From Diogma glabrata (taxonomy: Eukaryota > Arthropoda > Insecta > Diptera > Cylindrotomidae): DNA of 64,000 nt. The notes beneath the pieces are model-generated. The model was not told where the DNA came from and did no database searches. It saw only the letters and a list, made by a program, of their open reading frames with translations. The DNA lies in NCBI GenBank assembly GCA_963693315.1, contig OY856188.1:161301058-161365057 (forward strand), given 5' to 3'. How positions within the stretch are numbered: the stretch's first letter is position 1; each line of letters starts with the position of its first letter. Below, piece after piece: positions 35,194 through 46,229 of the stretch. The translations under genes and the position numbers were made by a program.

Positions 35194-36290
35194 ATGTGTT
35201 GTGTTGAGCAAGATCCTAGCACATCGGCAATAAGAACTTCTGAAATCATAAAAGACGGATTGAGGCAGTTTATTCCAAATCGATTAATCACTCCTAAAAC
35301 TGAGCCTTGGTTCATCCGGGATGTTGATGAGGCAGTGAGGAATAAACGCAAAGCATTTAAGACATATAACTCAAATAAAACACCTGAAACCCATAGCGCC
35401 TATAAAATTAGTAAAAGCCAGAAATATTAGTAAATACAAAATAGACTCGGACAAAGACGCGTTTATCCAGAAGAAAGCAAAGAAATTCGCCGAGTACCCA
35501 TCTGGCTCACGTAGTTTCTTTTAGGCAGTTATATCAGTTCAGAGCAATTTTACGTGATCCTCTATTCCAACCTTAGTTCTGAATGACATTCCCGTAAGCG
35601 ACGCGAAAGAGAAGGTGAATCTTTTGGGTCGTATTTTCGCAGAAAACTCAAACATAGTTGAACCTCCCCATTCTCGCACAATCATTTCCCCAGTTGTAAC
35701 GAAAATGAAACCAATTTTTCGTTGCAATATTATACGGAAAATGCTTCTTTCTATCAATATCAACAAATATCCTGGCCCCGACGATATTCCACCCCTCATT
35801 CTTAAAAACTTTCCTAGGCAACAAGCTCCAGTTTTAACAAAAATTTTCCATTTATCTTATAAAACCGGAATATTTCCCAATTCTTGGAAGCTGGCCAGCG
35901 TTCAACCCATATCAAAGAAAGGCAGTAAGATAGACCCTAACAATTATAGACCAATTGCAATTCTGTCGGTTTTGGCTAAAATATTTGATCAATATGTTAA
36001 CTACAATCTATTAGATTATTTGGAAATGTCGCGAATTATTGATGACAAGCAGTATGGTTTTCGTAGAAGTCATGCAACAGGTGATCTGTTAGCCTACGTA
36101 TCCCATCTCTGGAACAAATCGCTGGAAAACCATGGTGAAACATTCAGTATTTCACTTGACATTTCTAAAGCATTTGATAAAGTGTGGCATAAAAATCTCA
36201 TAGCTTAATTAAAATCTTATGGCATAGACCATCTTACTGTCTCATGGATTCATAGTTTTCTTACAGGTCGCCAATTTCATGTTTATTTAG
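35194..36290 (+). pseudogene. LINE linker and reverse transcriptase N-half
   Basis: 35194-35430 is the inter-domain linker (EPWFIRDVDEAVRNKRKAFK, typical of LINEs). The frame 35615-36208 carries RT motifs: KYPGPDDIPPLILKN, WKLASVQPISKKGSKIDPNN, YRPIAILSVLAKIFDQ, DDKQYGFRRSHATGDLL and SISLDISKAFDKVWHK. A stop at 36206 is followed by a further SWIHSFLTGRQFHVYLDGI segment. Coding then jumps directly to a post-catalytic region, so an internal deletion removed the YADD active site. The minus ORF 35539-35799 is a shadow. Confidence 0.75.
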
Positions 36291-36910
36291 ATGGTATCAC
36301 ATTCAATATTTGAGGTTGAATCAGTTAGACTTCTTGGAGTGGATATTCAAAATACCCTGAAATGGAATAAACATGTGTTCAACCTCGCTAAATCTGCAAT
36401 GCAAAAATTAGCATTCTTGAGTCGATGTAAAAAGTATTTCAATCCCGATCAAATTTTGCTAATCTTCAAGTCCCTTATTCGTCCATGTATGGAATACTGC
36501 TCTCATGTTTGGGGAGGTGCTTGTCCATCAACAATAAAATGTCTACACTCTGTACAGAGAAAATCAATTCGGTTGATTGGTAATACCCAACTAATGGACC
36601 CGCTTGATTGACAATTCAGCCACAGAAGAAATGTGGCTGGATTGTCAATCTACTATAAATATAACTTTAGCGAATTCTCCTCTAAGGAAATTCAAAATAT
36701 CCTTCCACCATGTGCGCATTATAATCGACAAACAAGAGCTGCCGAGTTATCTCATCCATTTGTTGTACAAATACCTCGCTGTAGAACTGTGTTCTTCCAG
36801 AACGACTATTTTAATAGAGTGGAAAACTTTGGAGCTCAATGCCTTCCTCTGTATTTCCCGATGAATTTTCTCCTCAGGCATTTAAAGAAAATGTACATCG
36901 TCATTTAAAA
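36291..36910 (+). pseudogene. LINE C-terminal region
   Basis: The frame 36291-36611 reads VESVRLLGVDIQNTLKWNKH, LIRPCMEYCSHVWGGACPST and VQRKSIRLIGN, the usual LINE thumb sequence. Two overlapping frames (36604-36864 and 36633-36908) carry the rest; only the second looks like LINE C-terminus (NRQTRAAELSHPFVVQIPRC, YFNRVENFGAQCLPLYFP). At least one frameshift separates them, and an in-frame stop lies near 36609. Confidence 0.7.
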
Positions 36911-37085
36911 CAATTATTATAGTTGTCCCTATATCAGCTCTTTCCTTTCAATTTTCTCATCTCCTTCCTTTATAGTTGACATGGTATCTTCGGATATTCA
37001 AAGAGTCTGAATAATGAATATTTCATATTTAGTGTGCTAAACATGTCTAACTAATTAATAAAAAAAATAAAATGTGAACTTCAGA

Positions 37086-37356
37086 CTTAAATTCAAGATT
37101 TTATTAAGATTTTTATCTATACGATAGCAATGGATCTAACCATTATGTAGTTTAGAATTATAAATCACTAGAAATAAATTTATTTAATTGAATAGAATGA
37201 AAAATTGTTTTGAAAAGCGAAAGATCCGTAACAAATGTTTTATCTCAATTCCGGTCGGTTCGCGAATCAAACCGGCGTCCTTCTGATCAGAGTTAATGGT
37301 TAACCATTTAATCAACTCGACCAGCGAGGAGATAAAATTTGTTTTTGGACGATCGA
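37086..37356 (-). repeat. tRNA-derived SINE-like copy S1, 3'-truncated
   Basis: The minus strand reads CGATCGTCCAAAAACAAATT, then a tRNA-like head with CCTCGCTGGTCGAGTT and CGCCGGTTTGATTCGCGAAC (B-box-like), then GAATTGAGATAAAACATTTG and the body. The distal part (the CCAACTAGTGG side seen in copies S2-S4) is absent. Confidence 0.6.
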
Positions 37357-37361
37357 TTTTT

Positions 37362-37743
37362 TTTTTTTTAAATTTTATTTCAGTATTATATACATATTTA
37401 AGATAATTTTATTTACAATTTATACATATGTATGTAACAGCAACATTGGTTGCGAACACATACAAAAAACCAAAATAATAGTTACAAATATTAATATTTA
37501 AAGCAATTTACAAAAATTTTCACTTTAATTTAATTTCTTCAATTTTGAAAGTTCCCTTATATTTGAATTGAAAAGCGATATTTTCTTCAGCGACTTTAAG
37601 TCATCAGGCAGACGGTTAAACATCTCTAAGCCTTTATACAACGGACTGTTTTGTCCGCCAGTAGTACGATAGAAATCTATGTGGTAGTCATCCCTTTGTC
37701 GAATGCTATATGTATGAACTGCCGTTCTTGGTTTCAGAGCATA
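37362..37743 (-). pseudogene. LINE 3' end, left part of an interrupted copy
   Basis: The minus frame from 37743 to 37525 encodes the C-terminus of a LINE reverse transcriptase: LKPRTAVHTYSIRQRDDYHI, then FYRTTGGQNSPLYKGLEMF and NRLPDDLKSLKK. The extra N-terminal codons up to 37764 belong to the inserted foldback element. A 3' UTR follows, ending in a T-run on the plus strand (37362-37373), the expected poly-A tail. The preceding portion of the same protein lies at 41852-42190, across the 4.1-kb insertion; the two halves are in the same reading phase. Confidence 0.75.
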
Positions 37744-38930
37744 TAGACCAAGCTCCCACGACACTTTAGTCTACCTCACATGTAACCTCTGTGCAATTGG
37801 GTTTAGCTTATATAACCTTTTTCAGAAAATATCTATCCAGTGGCCGACTTTCTCTTTTACGTTAATTAATATTTTTAATTAATTTTTGTAATCACTAATT
37901 ACAAAAGCCTACTTATTTGGAATGTAACCTCGGTGAAATTTCTTGATATAATTGAGACTTTTGTATAATTTAAGAAAATCTTGGTCTGCCTTGAGATTTT
38001 TGTTTTAAAGTACCTGGCAGACCTAATTGAATGGATGAAAAATTGATGCCATAGTTACCCCACATGTAACCTCGCTGAAATTTCTTGACATAATTGAGAC
38101 TTTTGTTTAGTTACAAAAAACGTTGGTCGGCCTTAAGATTTTTGTTTTTAAGTGCCTGGCAGACCTAATTGAATGGATGAAAAATTGATGCCATATATAC
38201 CCCACATGTAACCTCGCTGAAATTTCTTGACATAATTGAGACTTTTGTTTAGTTACAAAAAATGTTGGTCGGCCTTGAAATTTTTGTTTTTAAGTGCCTG
38301 GCAGACCTAATTAAATAGATGAAAAATTGATGCCATAGTTACCCCACATGTAACCTCGCTGAAATTTCTTGACATAATTGAGACTTTTGTATAGTTACAG
38401 AAAACTTTGGTCGGCCTTAAGATTTTTGTTTTTAAGTGCCTGGCAGGGCAGACCTAATTGAATGGATGAAAAATTGATGCCATATATACCCCACATGTAA
38501 CCTCGCTGAAATTTCTTGACATAATTGAGACTTTTATTTAGTTACAAAAAATGTTGGTCGGCCTTGAAATTTTTGTTTTTAAGTGCCTGGCAGACCTAAT
38601 TGAATGGATGAAAAATTGATGCCATAGTTACCTCACATGTAACCTTCTCCAGATTTTTGTATATAAAAGAGTACATCTTGTCTAATAAAAAAACATCTGT
38701 CGGCCTCGCAAAAAACATTAATAAATATAGCCGACGTTATTTTTAATAAATGACATCGCGCGCGAGAATAATGCATTACACCAGCAGTTTGAATTTTAGA
38801 ATGGTTCGGTAACAATTTTCAATAATTATATTTTTTGACATTTTATTGTTAATAATTTCGATGATGTTGATAATTTAATAATAAACAATTTTCATGATTA
38901 TTATAATAATCTGGAACATTCTTACTATAT
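37744..38930 (+). repeat. left TIR of the foldback element
   Basis: Outer part 37744-37920 is unique. Five subrepeats follow at about 37921, 38061, 38203, 38345 and 38492, each with ATGTAACCTCGCTGAAATTT, GGTCGGCCTT and GTGCCTGGCAGACCTAATTG words; the fourth has a 5-bp insertion (GGCAG duplicated). The inner part 38634-38930 is unique again. A 60-codon frame (38633-38815, minus) is mirrored exactly in the right arm. Confidence 0.9.
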
Positions 38931-39149
38931 ACTGCCACACATCCATAAAAAGTTAGATAAAAGAAATTAATATAAGAGATTTCTTTATTACAAGTAATTT
39001 TAACAATAACAATTATAATTCAATACTTTTAAAATAATATTTTAATATTTCATATTTAATTTTATAATTTTTATCATATTTTGCTAGTAAATAATAGTAG
39101 AAAACAAAAAGAATATTTAAGTCCTTTCATATTTACATCAAGAAAGCGG

Positions 39150-39938
39150 TCATCCGTCGATATCATCAAAACAATCCAGTTCTGTTCGATCATTGTCATC
39201 GTCGTCATCATTTTCCTCATAGAATTTATCGTCCTGTAGAAGAACATCTTCTACGCGTTGAGGAAGTGATGATCCTTTGTACCAAAGTGGTTTTAATTTT
39301 TGATCTTCGAGAAGCCAACCGTTTTCCTCAGGACGATAAACCATGCATTCAGCATTTGTGGCGTTTTGCCACATAGAGTTAATAAAAATGATGCGTAATA
39401 CTTTTGGTTGAAGAGAACGCCAGCACGGAGGAATTAAAGAGCTGTCAAAATTTTTTAGTTTTTTTAAAAAATATTCATGCTGATTATTAGCAGTGTAGAA
39501 CTGTTGGAATATTTCATATCTCGCAGCATTTACAGTTTTACAATTTTTAATGTTGTAGAATTCTACTGTAAACGCCTGCAAATTCCATTTTGTAGTCGTC
39601 TAAAATATCAATGATATAAAGAGATTTTGGAATTTGAGTGATTTTTCTAAAATATTGAACGGCCGAATTTTACCTTTCTTAACAAAGGTATAGTCTGATC
39701 CCGTATAAGCGTGGAACCCAGGCAGACTGCGGCATAATCGTTCACCTAATATTTCTGCCAAACGTGAACAATTATAATATAAAATGTCATTATGGTTATC
39801 AAAACATTGTAACCATATTTCTACGTTCAAAAATTTATAATAATTACCCAATAAAATAATGAGTATGTCGGTATCTGAAGCCTGGATTACTATTGTCTGT
39901 AAATATAGTAACATTTTTGTCCTTTTCCTCACATACAA
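39150..39938 (-). pseudogene. gene of an uncharacterised family carried by the foldback element
   Basis: Two adjacent minus frames (39600-39938, then 39150-39581) read as one broken protein. The first has IQASDTDILIILLGNYYKF and SLPGFHAYTGSDYTFVKKGK plus IRPFNIL. The second has SSLIPPCWRSLQPKVLRIIF, NSMWQNATNAECM and an acidic C-terminus (about 14 Asp/Glu near its end). From memory, SDTD...L(L/V)GN followed by FHA.TG.D..(S/A)...KGK marks a widespread invertebrate family without a defined function. The paired Asp residues suggest a PIN/FEN-like nuclease fold, but that is inference. The N-terminal part is missing, and a stop or frame break near 39600 separates the halves. Confidence 0.5.
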
Positions 39939-40027
39939 AACAGATTTTAAACTTTAAATTATTCATAATAACAACCCTTTAGAAAAACAAATTATTTTAT
40001 ATATGTATATTAAAAAATTAAACGACT

Positions 40028-40488
40028 TGAAATAGTACATTATGATGCTAGGACGTAAAGCTAAAGATTTTGGACGGATGTGGAGTTTGCAAATCGAGGC
40101 GCTAGCCGAGATTTGCAACCACATTAAGTCCAAAATAGCTTACGTCCGTGCATCATATACTATTTTTTATTCGCCGCAAGAAAAATATTTTAAGAAAATT
40201 TGTTTATTCTAAATTAAAATTATAAATTTTCATAAATTTTAAAATAAAAATATGTGGAACAAGCAACCTTTGACAAAATGTTTATTATTTTTTCCAAATT
40301 ATTGTGTAGTAATTATTTAAGAGCTGCTTTGATAAAAAATTTTATTTTTCATAGAATTTAAACAAATACAAATGCTTTTTACTTTTTTGGACGTAGCTAT
40401 GACAACAAAATAAATAGTTGAAAAGTGATACTTTAAAGCCGCAAATCACAGTAATAAAGTAACACTTTAATATATAGGCGAATAAAAA
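40028..40488. repeat. hairpin repeat F1, copy B
   Basis: Hairpin at 40033-40162 with the same arms as copy A (7654-7783), followed by the same body ending GGCGAATAAAAA. It lacks a roughly 40-bp internal piece present in copy A (around TATGACAACAAATGATAACA). It is nested between the foldback TIRs. Confidence 0.8.
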
Positions 40489-40669
40489 AATATGTAAAAC
40501 TCTTTTTTCACTTAAAAGTACGTCGAACAATGTAGTTTTACGCTTCACACTCGATGGTAGCAATAAACAAATTGTATATAAAACAAAAAAGTATGTAAAA
40601 TAGTCAAAGAGATATGAAACTTCAAAGATTGCTGCGTTTTAGGTATTTTTTTAATGCATGTATGGAAGC

Positions 40670-41851
40670 ATATAGTAAGAATGTTCCAGATTATTATAAT
40701 AATCATGAAAATTGTTTATTATTAAATTATCAATATCATCGAAATTATTAGCAATAAAATGTCAAAAAATATAATTATTGAAAATTGTTACCGAACCATT
40801 CTAAAATTCAAACTGCTGGTGTAATGCATTATTCTCGCGCGCGATGTCATTTATTAAAAATAACGTCGGCTATATTTATTAATGTTTTTTGCGAGGCCGA
40901 CAGATGTTTTTTTATTAGACAAGATGTACTCTTTTATATACAAAAATCTGGAGAAGGTTACATGTGAGGTAACTATGGCATCAATTTTTCATCCATTCAA
41001 CTAGGTCTGCCAGGCACTTAAAAACAAAAATTTCAAGGCCGACCAACATTTTTTGTAACTAAACAAAAGTCTCAATTATGTCAAGAAATTCCAGCGAGGT
41101 TACATGTGGGGTATATATGGCATCAATTTTTCATCCATTCAATTAGGTCTGCCAGGCACTTAAAAACAAAAATCTTAAGGCCGACCAAAGTTTTCTGTAA
41201 CTATACAAAAGTCTCAATTATGTCAAGAAATTTCAGCGAGGTTACATGTGGGGTAACTATGGCATCAATTTTTCATCTATTTAATTAGGTCTGCCAGGCA
41301 CTTAAAAACAAAAATTTCAAGGCCGACAAACATTTTTTGTAACTAAACAAAAGTCTCAATTATGTCAAGAAATTTCAGCGTTGTTACATGTGGGGTAACT
41401 ATGGCATCAATTTTTCATCCATTCAATTAGGTCTGCCAGGCACTTAAAAACAAAAATTTCAAGGCCGACCAACGTTTTTTGTAACTAAACAAAAGTCTCA
41501 ATTATGTCAAGAAATTTCAGCGAGGTTACATGTGGGGTAACTGTGGCATCAATTTTTCATCCATTCAATTAGGTCTGCCAGGTACTTTAAAACAAAAATC
41601 TCAAGGCAGACCAAGATTTTCTTAAATTATACAAAAGTCTCAATTATATCAAGAAATTTCACCGAGGTTACATTCCAAATAAGTAGGCTTTTGTAATTAG
41701 TGATTACAAAAATTAATTAAAAATATTAATTAACGTAAAAGAGAAAGTCGGCCACTGGATAGATATTTTCTGAAAAAGGTTATATAAGCTAAACCCAATT
41801 GCACAGAGGTTACATGTGAGGTAGACTAAAGTGTCGTGGGAGCTTGGTCTA
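40670..41851 (-). repeat. right TIR of the foldback element
   Basis: Inverted copy of 37744-38930 with five subrepeats (about 40970-41680). Differences from the left arm are scattered single bases and the absence of the 5-bp insertion, so the arms are young or have been homogenised. Confidence 0.9.
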
Positions 41852-42190
41852 ATAGTTGTTTTTAATCATTCCATTTCTTATTTTGTAGATCCATACCAGA
41901 GTTTCAAAATCTATTAATTAACTGAACATTAAGATTTTGCTATCATAAAGGTCCTTGGTGGGTGTGCGTAGTGGTAGGTTTCTTATTTTTTTGATTGTTC
42001 TGTTGAGCAAAACATGAATTTCTGATAATCTTGATTTCGTAACATTGCCATATAGGCAGTCGGTATCGAACACTGCTGCTTATATGCGAGTTGAAAGTTA
42101 GATATTTAGCTTTTAAAGGTAGAACATTTCGCATTTGGTAGATGATAAAGTTTGTTTTATGGATTTTATTCTTGATACTATTGATATGAT
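41852..42190 (-). pseudogene. LINE fragment, right part of the interrupted copy
   Basis: Minus-strand coding reads, with frame breaks, IQ/IHVLLNRTIKKIRNLPLRTP-like words, TKDLYDSKILMFS, a stop, then LIDFETLVWIYKIRNGMIKN up to the insertion boundary. This is the thumb/C-terminal region immediately preceding the part at 37525-37743. The upstream reverse transcriptase is missing; recognisable LINE ends near 42185, where a SINE-like copy and its flanking 20-mer begin. Confidence 0.65.
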
Positions 42191-42194
42191 AGCA

Positions 42195-42680
42195 GACTTA
42201 ACATCACAATTATTTTTAGTTCATTTTTAGTGTCCATTTGTGTCTTATTTCATTTATTCTATGAACACGTTTTACCGTTCGTCATACTTCAACCAAGTTG
42301 ACATTGAATGAAGAACATTATGGATCTACGAATATGGGAGACAAATCCCAACTAGTGGAGAATGGTTACTTACTAATTTAAATTCGAGATTTTATTAAGA
42401 TTTTTATCGTATAGATTTTTATCGTATATCTCGCAATGGATCTAACCATTATGTAGTTTAGAATTATAAATCACTAGAAATGAATGTATTCAATTGAAAA
42501 GAATGAAAAATTGCTTTGAAAAGCGAAAGATCCGTAACAAATGTTTTATCTCAATTCCGATCGGTTCGGGAATCAAACCGGCTTCCTTCTGATCAGAGTT
42601 AATGGTTAACCATTTAACCAATTCGACCAGCGACGAGATAAAATTTGTTTTTGGACGATCGACTTAACATCACAATTATT
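42195..42680 (-). repeat. tRNA-derived SINE-like copy S2 with 20-bp flanking repeats
   Basis: A 446-bp unit (42215-42660) lies between identical 20-bp direct repeats GACTTAACATCACAATTATT at 42195-42214 and 42661-42680. Read on the minus strand, it begins GATCGTCCAAAAACAAATTT, has a tRNA-like head (B-box-like GGTTTGATTCCCGAACC) and then an AT-rich body. The 20-mers look like a target duplication, but almost the same 20-mer also follows copy S4, so it may be part of a larger repeating unit. Confidence 0.6.
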
Positions 42681-44117
42681 ACTTCGGTCTGAGAGACCTA
42701 AGTATTACATTCAAGAGCCAAAAGTGAAATTCTTACCCCAACTTTTTTTGGCAATTCTCGACGTTTTCGGAACCTACTGATTCTAAAAAAGCAAAAAAAA
42801 AAATGTACGTCTGTCTGTCGACCGTCCGGCCGGCCGTCATTACCTACGCTGCAGCGAAAACCGCTGGAGGGATTTCAATTTTTTTTTTCTTAAAATAGGT
42901 ATACTCAAGGGACAGGTCCGAAAGGACGCTGTGTTCGATAAATGTACCGGAAGTATGTCAAAAAAATCATTAAGTGTGTCAAAACAGCAAATTTGTATAT
43001 TTTTTGCTTAAAAAACGTTCATTTTAAGTGATTACGAGTAGGAACATTGAATTTGGAGAAATCTTGATGGTCGAGATTGGTATGTGAGACCAAAATCTAG
43101 ATTATTGCATTATAAGTTTGTCAAAAAAATGTTGTCAAGTGTGTCAAAAGAAAGATTTTTATTTACTTTTTTACCTAATTTTTTGAAAAAAACTAAAATT
43201 AATAATATGTTGACATGAAATTTTATTATTATTATAGAGAATTATGGCATTATAAGTTTGTCAAAAACATAATGTCAAGTGTGTCAAAAAATGATTTCAT
43301 TTATTTTTTAGCCAATTTTTTGGAAAAAAATGTAGCTGTTTTTATGACGTAAATATTATTGAACATGAATTTGGACATGGAAATTTTTGAATTTGTTATA
43401 TTTTTGGAATTTTGAAAAGAGTTTGTATTTTTGATTTTGTAATAATTTTTGCAATATTTTTAGAATTTTGGAAAAATTTTAATTTTTGATTTTGTAAAAA
43501 TTTTTTGAATATTTTTAGAATTTTGAAAAATTTTAAATTTTTGATTTTATTATAATTTTTGGAATTTTGAAAAAATATCCAATTTTTGATTTTGTAATAA
43601 TTTTTGCAATATATTTAGAATTTTGGAAAAGTTTGAATTTTTAAGAATTTTTGGAATATTATTGGAATTTAGAAAAAGTTTAAATATTTGATTTTATTCT
43701 AATTTTTGGAATTTTGAAAAAAGTTTGATTTTATTTAATTTTTACAATATTTTTGGAATTTTGAAAAAAATATGAATTTGTGATTTTGTAATATTTTCTC
43801 AAAACGGTAAATGGAGAGGTTTTTTGAGTAGTTTGCTGAGTGTATCATCTTTTCACTAAATTATGTTAATTTATGATCTGTTATTATTTTCCGTCAACGT
43901 ATTGATGTTTCGTGTTAGTTTTGTAATAAATTTCTAAACAGAGATAAAAAAATACTTGTACTTTAACAAAGAGTTTTATGTTTGATAGACATCGCTGCCC
44001 AAAACTAAAAACCATGTCCTCATAAAAGTTTTTTGCTGAAAACTTAATCAAAATCCTTAACCCAGACCGAAGTCTTGATATCTCAGAGCTGTGAGATTTC
44101 AGCCCCTCCATATTTTT
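42681..44117. repeat. repeat E, copy 1 (ACTTCGGTCTG ends)
   Basis: Begins ACTTCGGTCTGAGAGACC. Near its end it has the exact complement CAGACCGAAGT (44063-44073), followed by about 44 further bases that are also shared with copy 2. It contains GGCCGGCCGTCATTACCTAC and GCAGCGAAAACCGCTGGAGG, then GTCAAGTGTGTCAAAA words, then a minisatellite of GAATTTTGAAAAA / TTTTTGATTTTGTAATAATT units (about 43380-43790). No protein recognised. Family unknown. Confidence 0.7.
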
Positions 44118-44491
44118 TAATTCATTTTTAGTGTACATTTTTGTCTTATTTTATTTATTCTACGAACACGTTTTACCGTTCTTCATACTTCAACCAAGTT
44201 GACATTGACTGAAGAACATTATGGATCTACGCATATGGGAGAAAAATCCCAACTAGTGGCCATTCTCCACTAAATAATTTAAATTCAAGATTTTATTAAG
44301 ATTTTTATCTATAGGATAGCAATGGATCTAACCATTATGTAGCTTAGAATTATAAATTACTAGAAATGAATGTATTCAATTGAATAGAATGAAAAATTGC
44401 TTTGAAAAGCGAAAGATTCGTAACAAATTTCAATTCCGGTCGGTTTGGGAATCGAACCGGCGTCCTTCTGATCAGAGATAATGGTTTATCT
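44118..44491 (-). repeat. SINE-like copy S3, left half of an inverted pair
   Basis: The minus-strand head ends at the pair's centre near 44490, where ATGGTTTATCTCGTCGCTGG crosses into S4. The body matches S2, including CCAACTAGTGG, TTATGGATCTACG and CGAACACGTTTTA words. The outer end lies directly against repeat E. Confidence 0.65.
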
Positions 44492-44898
44492 CGTCGCTGG
44501 TCGAGTTATTTAGATGGTTAACCATTAACTCTGATCAGAAGGACGCCGGTTCGATTCCCGAACCGGCAGGAATTGAGATAAAACATTTGTTACGGATCTT
44601 TCGCTTTTCAAATCAATTTTCATTCTATTCAATTGAATACATTCATTTCTAGTAATTTATAATTCTAAACTGCATAATGGTTGGATCCATAGCTATTCTA
44701 TAGATAAAAATCTTAATAAAATCTTGAATTTAAATTGGTTAGTGGCCATTCTCCACTAGTTGGGATTTGTCTCCCATATTCGTAGATCCATAATGTTCTA
44801 CATTCAATGTCAACTTGGTTGAAGTATGAAGGACGTTAAAACGTGTTCGTAGAATAAATAAAATATGACAAAAATTGACACTAAAAATGAATTAAAAA
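44484..44898 (+). repeat. SINE-like copy S4, right half of an inverted pair
   Basis: Plus-strand head with CGTCGCTGGTCGAGTT, then ACTCTGATCAGAAGGACGCC and the B-box-like GGTTCGATTCCCGAACCGG, then the body and an A-rich end. With S3 it makes inverted arms of roughly 370 bp around 44490. Its 3' end is followed by AATAATTGTGATGTTACGTC (44897-44916), nearly the complement of the 20-mer flanking S2. Confidence 0.65.
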
Positions 44899-44916
44899 TA
44901 ATTGTGATGTTACGTC

Positions 44917-45042
44917 GATCGTCCAAAAACAAATTTTATCTAGTCGCTGGTCGGTTAAAAATGAACTTAGATCAGAAGGACGCCGGTTCGATTCCGGAAC
45001 CGACCGGAATTGAGATAAAACATTTGCTACGAATCTTTTGTT
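44917..45042 (+). repeat. SINE-like copy S5, head only
   Basis: GATCGTCCAAAAACAAATTT, a tRNA-like head with a partly deleted A-box region, a B-box-like GGTTCGATTCCGGAACCG and GATAAAACATTTGCTACG, then truncation. It is in tandem with S4 across the shared 20-mer. Confidence 0.55.
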
Positions 45043-46229
45043 CTTCAGACTTAATGTTATGAAAGAAAGTCCGGTACATGGAGCACAAAAGTTGAACTAT
45101 AAACTGTTTATTTGGTATTATTGAAACCTAAATTGTGAAACGTTTGAAAATATTCCTATGCTCTAGCTTAATAACCTTATGTTTATACATATCGTAACCT
45201 TATACATATCGTTATTTTTGTAATCTTTTGTATTAAAATTTTCTATTGTTTAAATTTATCTACGAATATCACTAATCGGTAATTTATACTCTAAAACAGT
45301 CTTACTGTTAAAATCAATTCATATGCAATTAGCTCAACAATCCATCAATCCCACATATTTGTATACTTTACATACAGTAAAAATAATTCAATAAATAATA
45401 TACTTATACATAAATAATATACAATTAAAAAACATGTTAACCATCAAATATTTTTGAAGTTCAATGTCGTTTGATAAATCGAGGTAAATGTCAAAAATAC
45501 AAGTGGATTACTTTTCTTATTGATTTAATTCAGGTTTATATTGTACTAATTATTTATTAATAACGTTTAAAGTAAAAGTTTTTAGGTTACTGTTAACACA
45601 AACTATGCAATACAATAAAATTTAAGAAATTAAGAACAAGTATGTTGAATGCTTTAAAAATCAAGATTGTGTAATTTGATTTTGACATTGAACTCAAAAT
45701 AAAAAAAAGTATTAAAATTATATTTTAAACTAAAAATTTGAAGATTGAGACATGAACTTTCAGTGAAAAATTAAATAAGATGTAATGTAATTTTGTTGTT
45801 AAAAAGCGAAAGTACTTATTTATTTTAAATTATCAAGAGCAAAATGTATTCTAGCAACTACATGTTTAGTGATTGACTTTGAAGTTAATTTTTTAATTAT
45901 CCAAAAAAAAGCATTTGAGAAATTTACGAAATATTTGATTTATGGTTGACAACTGAAAATGTAAAGACAACTGTCACTACCCGGCTAAGATAATCGTTTC
46001 TGTATCCTACACTGAAAACATTGTTAATTAAATTTAAATAAAACAACTTTGAAATAGCATTTTGGTTGTTGCATGTAACAGTAGTCTTGAGCACCATAAA
46101 TAAATCGCAACGATATTAAAATTATTGTAAATTTTTAATAAATCTTAGCTAACGCTCTGTGTTGATCCTGTTTATGAAGTAATTGAAGCTTTAAATGCAT
46201 ATTAAATATGATATATTCTTTATTCAGAC
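45043..46229. other. AT-rich interval, nothing recognised
   Basis: No gene, no tandem or long inverted repeat seen. Confidence 0.25.

Larger units (their letters stand above)
34293..36910 (+). mobile_element. LINE with endonuclease and RT, internally deleted
   Basis: A near-full-length but decayed APE-type non-LTR retrotransposon: endonuclease (about 34360-35110), linker, reverse transcriptase N-terminal half (35580-36290) and C-terminal region (36291-36910). The catalytic YADD block is missing at the 36290 junction. A roughly 170-bp AT-rich 3' region follows, ending in an A-rich stretch near 37060. Confidence 0.75.
37744..41851. mobile_element. 4.1-kb foldback element with 1.18-kb TIRs
   Basis: Arms 37744-38930 and 40670-41851 are inverted, nearly identical copies of about 1185 bp, ending TAGACCAAGCTCCCACGAC. 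Each arm holds five head-to-tail subrepeats of about 142 bp. A 3-bp direct repeat ATA flanks the element (37741-37743 and 41852-41854). It interrupts a minus-strand LINE whose reading frame is continuous across the site if the element and one ATA are disregarded, which fixes the ends independently. The 1.74-kb interior carries a decayed minus-strand gene (39150-39938) and a nested F1 hairpin repeat. Long TIRs with subrepeats recall Foldback or MULE elements; the 3-bp duplication does not match their usual lengths. Confidence 0.85.

Noticed and set aside
37921..38633. Regularly spaced 142-bp repeats as a CRISPR array
   Set aside because: Repeat units are contiguous without variable spacers, mirrored in an inverted arm, and the genome is eukaryotic; they are TIR subrepeats.
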